Below are positions 5,672 through 6,088 of a DNA stretch of 6,088 bases, piece by piece; the first letter of the stretch is position 1; every line of letters starts with the position of its first letter. The position numbers and the translations under genes were made by a program. Under the pieces are notes generated by a model, which did no database searches, was not told the DNA's origin, and saw nothing but the letters and a program-made list of their open reading frames with translations. The stretch comes from Labilithrix luteola (GTDB lineage Bacteria > Myxococcota_A > Polyangia > Polyangiales > Polyangiaceae), in assembly GCA_026225435.1 (NCBI GenBank), contig JAMFST010001436.1, forward strand, positions 1 to 6,088, written 5' to 3'.

Positions 5672-6088
5672 TCAGTGCGCGTCGTTACCGCTAGCGTCGC
5701 CAGCATCGGCGTCGGCGAGCGCGGCGTCGGCGTCTGCCGCGTCGCCGGCATCCCCGGCGTCGTTGGAGCCGTCGCCTGCGTCGCCGGCATCGAGGCTGGA
5801 CGCGTCGCCGCCGCCGTCCTCGAGCGCGCCGGCGTCGCTCAGCGACACCAGCGGGGCGCACACCGCCAGGACCTCGATGTCGACCTGCTCCTTGGTGGCG
5901 CAGGTGGTGAAGTAGGTGGGGGCGAGGGCGCGCAGCGCGTTGTCGTCACCGCCCGTGTTCAGCAGCGCCGTGTCCGTCCCGCCGATCGCCTGGTAGGCCG
6001 CGTAGCTGAAGGCGTAGACGCGCAGGTGGTAGAAAAGCGTCGAGGACGGCACGTTGAACGTGGCGTCCGCGTAACAGGGGGTCACGGA
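5672..6088 (-). CDS. Partial (3' end): hypothetical protein with repetitive Asp/Ala/Gly tail
   Basis: The frame is open to the right edge of the window, so the N-terminus is missing and 138 residues are visible before the stop at 5674-5672. I do not recognise the family. The first ~85 residues look folded: aromatic-rich (YHLRVYAFSYAAYQAIGG), with three cysteines in VTPCYA, TTCATK and AVCAPL that could form disulfides in an exported protein. From about residue 82 on, composition collapses to Asp, Ala, Gly and some Ser or Asn, with DAGDAGD-type units, giving a strongly acidic, probably disordered C-terminus. Such Asp/Ala-rich low-complexity segments are common in exported proteins and lipoproteins of myxobacteria, though often near the N-terminus. 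Here the segment is terminal. The rhomboid-like gene follows on the same strand after 62 bp. Whether a signal peptide or lipobox exists cannot be seen. Confidence 0.6.
   Translation of the reverse strand, partial: SVTPCYADATFNVPSSTLFYHLRVYAFSYAAYQAIGGTDTALLNTGGDDNALRALAPTYFTTCATKEQVDIEVLAVCAPLVSLSDAGALEDGGGDASSLDAGDAGDGSNDAGDAGDAADADAALADADAGDASGNDAH
5694..5791. repeat. Degenerate in-frame direct repeats encoding DAGDA units
   Basis: The 14-nt unit GCGTCGCCGGCATC occurs at 5739-5752 and 5778-5791, and with one mismatch (GCGTCGCCAGCATC) at 5694-5707. The spacings are 45 and 39 bp, both multiples of three, so the coding frame on - is kept. The units encode Asp-Ala-Gly-Asp-Ala. The pattern fits expansion of a low-complexity coding tract, and length variation between strains would be expected. 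Confidence 0.6.

Overview
The window is very GC-rich (third codon positions are mostly G or C). Family content, an Asp/Ala/Gly-rich low-complexity tail and a membrane-associated formylglycine-generating-enzyme homologue suggest a chromosomal segment of a myxobacterium (Myxococcota, perhaps Polyangia). That placement is an inference from style and content; no rRNA or other phylogenetic marker is present. I see no mobile element, tRNA, CRISPR array or phage gene.

Layout, left to right: (i) the 3' end of a hexapeptide-repeat acyltransferase-like gene on +, ending in a Pro/Ala-rich tail; (ii) hom, homoserine dehydrogenase with a C-terminal ACT domain, on +; (iii) a two-gene unit on -, transcribed pyrB then murI (aspartate carbamoyltransferase and glutamate racemase), with an ATGA stop/start overlap, converging on hom; (iv) a 76-bp divergent intergenic region; (v) a two-gene unit on +: a 71-residue Cys-rich protein whose stop overlaps (GTGA) the start of a formylglycine-generating-enzyme (FGE/SUMF1) homologue; (vi) on -, a rhomboid-fold membrane protein lacking both catalytic residues, preceded by the 3' end of an unknown gene with a repetitive acidic tail.

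The left half is housekeeping: aspartate-family amino acids (hom), pyrimidines (pyrB) and peptidoglycan D-glutamate (murI). pyrB and murI are probably translationally coupled; the pairing has no obvious metabolic logic. hom and pyrB have no visible Shine-Dalgarno sequence. Each has a weak TGn-extended -10-like element ending 7 nt before the start codon, so both messages might be leaderless.

The most interesting part is 3576-4729. The small Cys-rich protein carries C15-D-A-R-R, a match to the (C/S)-X-(P/A)-X-R core recognised by formylglycine-generating enzymes. The coupled FGE homologue keeps the two copper/active-site cysteines at canonical spacing (C279, C284) but has changed residues just after them. 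A dedicated enzyme-substrate pair with no sulfatase nearby is a testable hypothesis, not a demonstrated fact.
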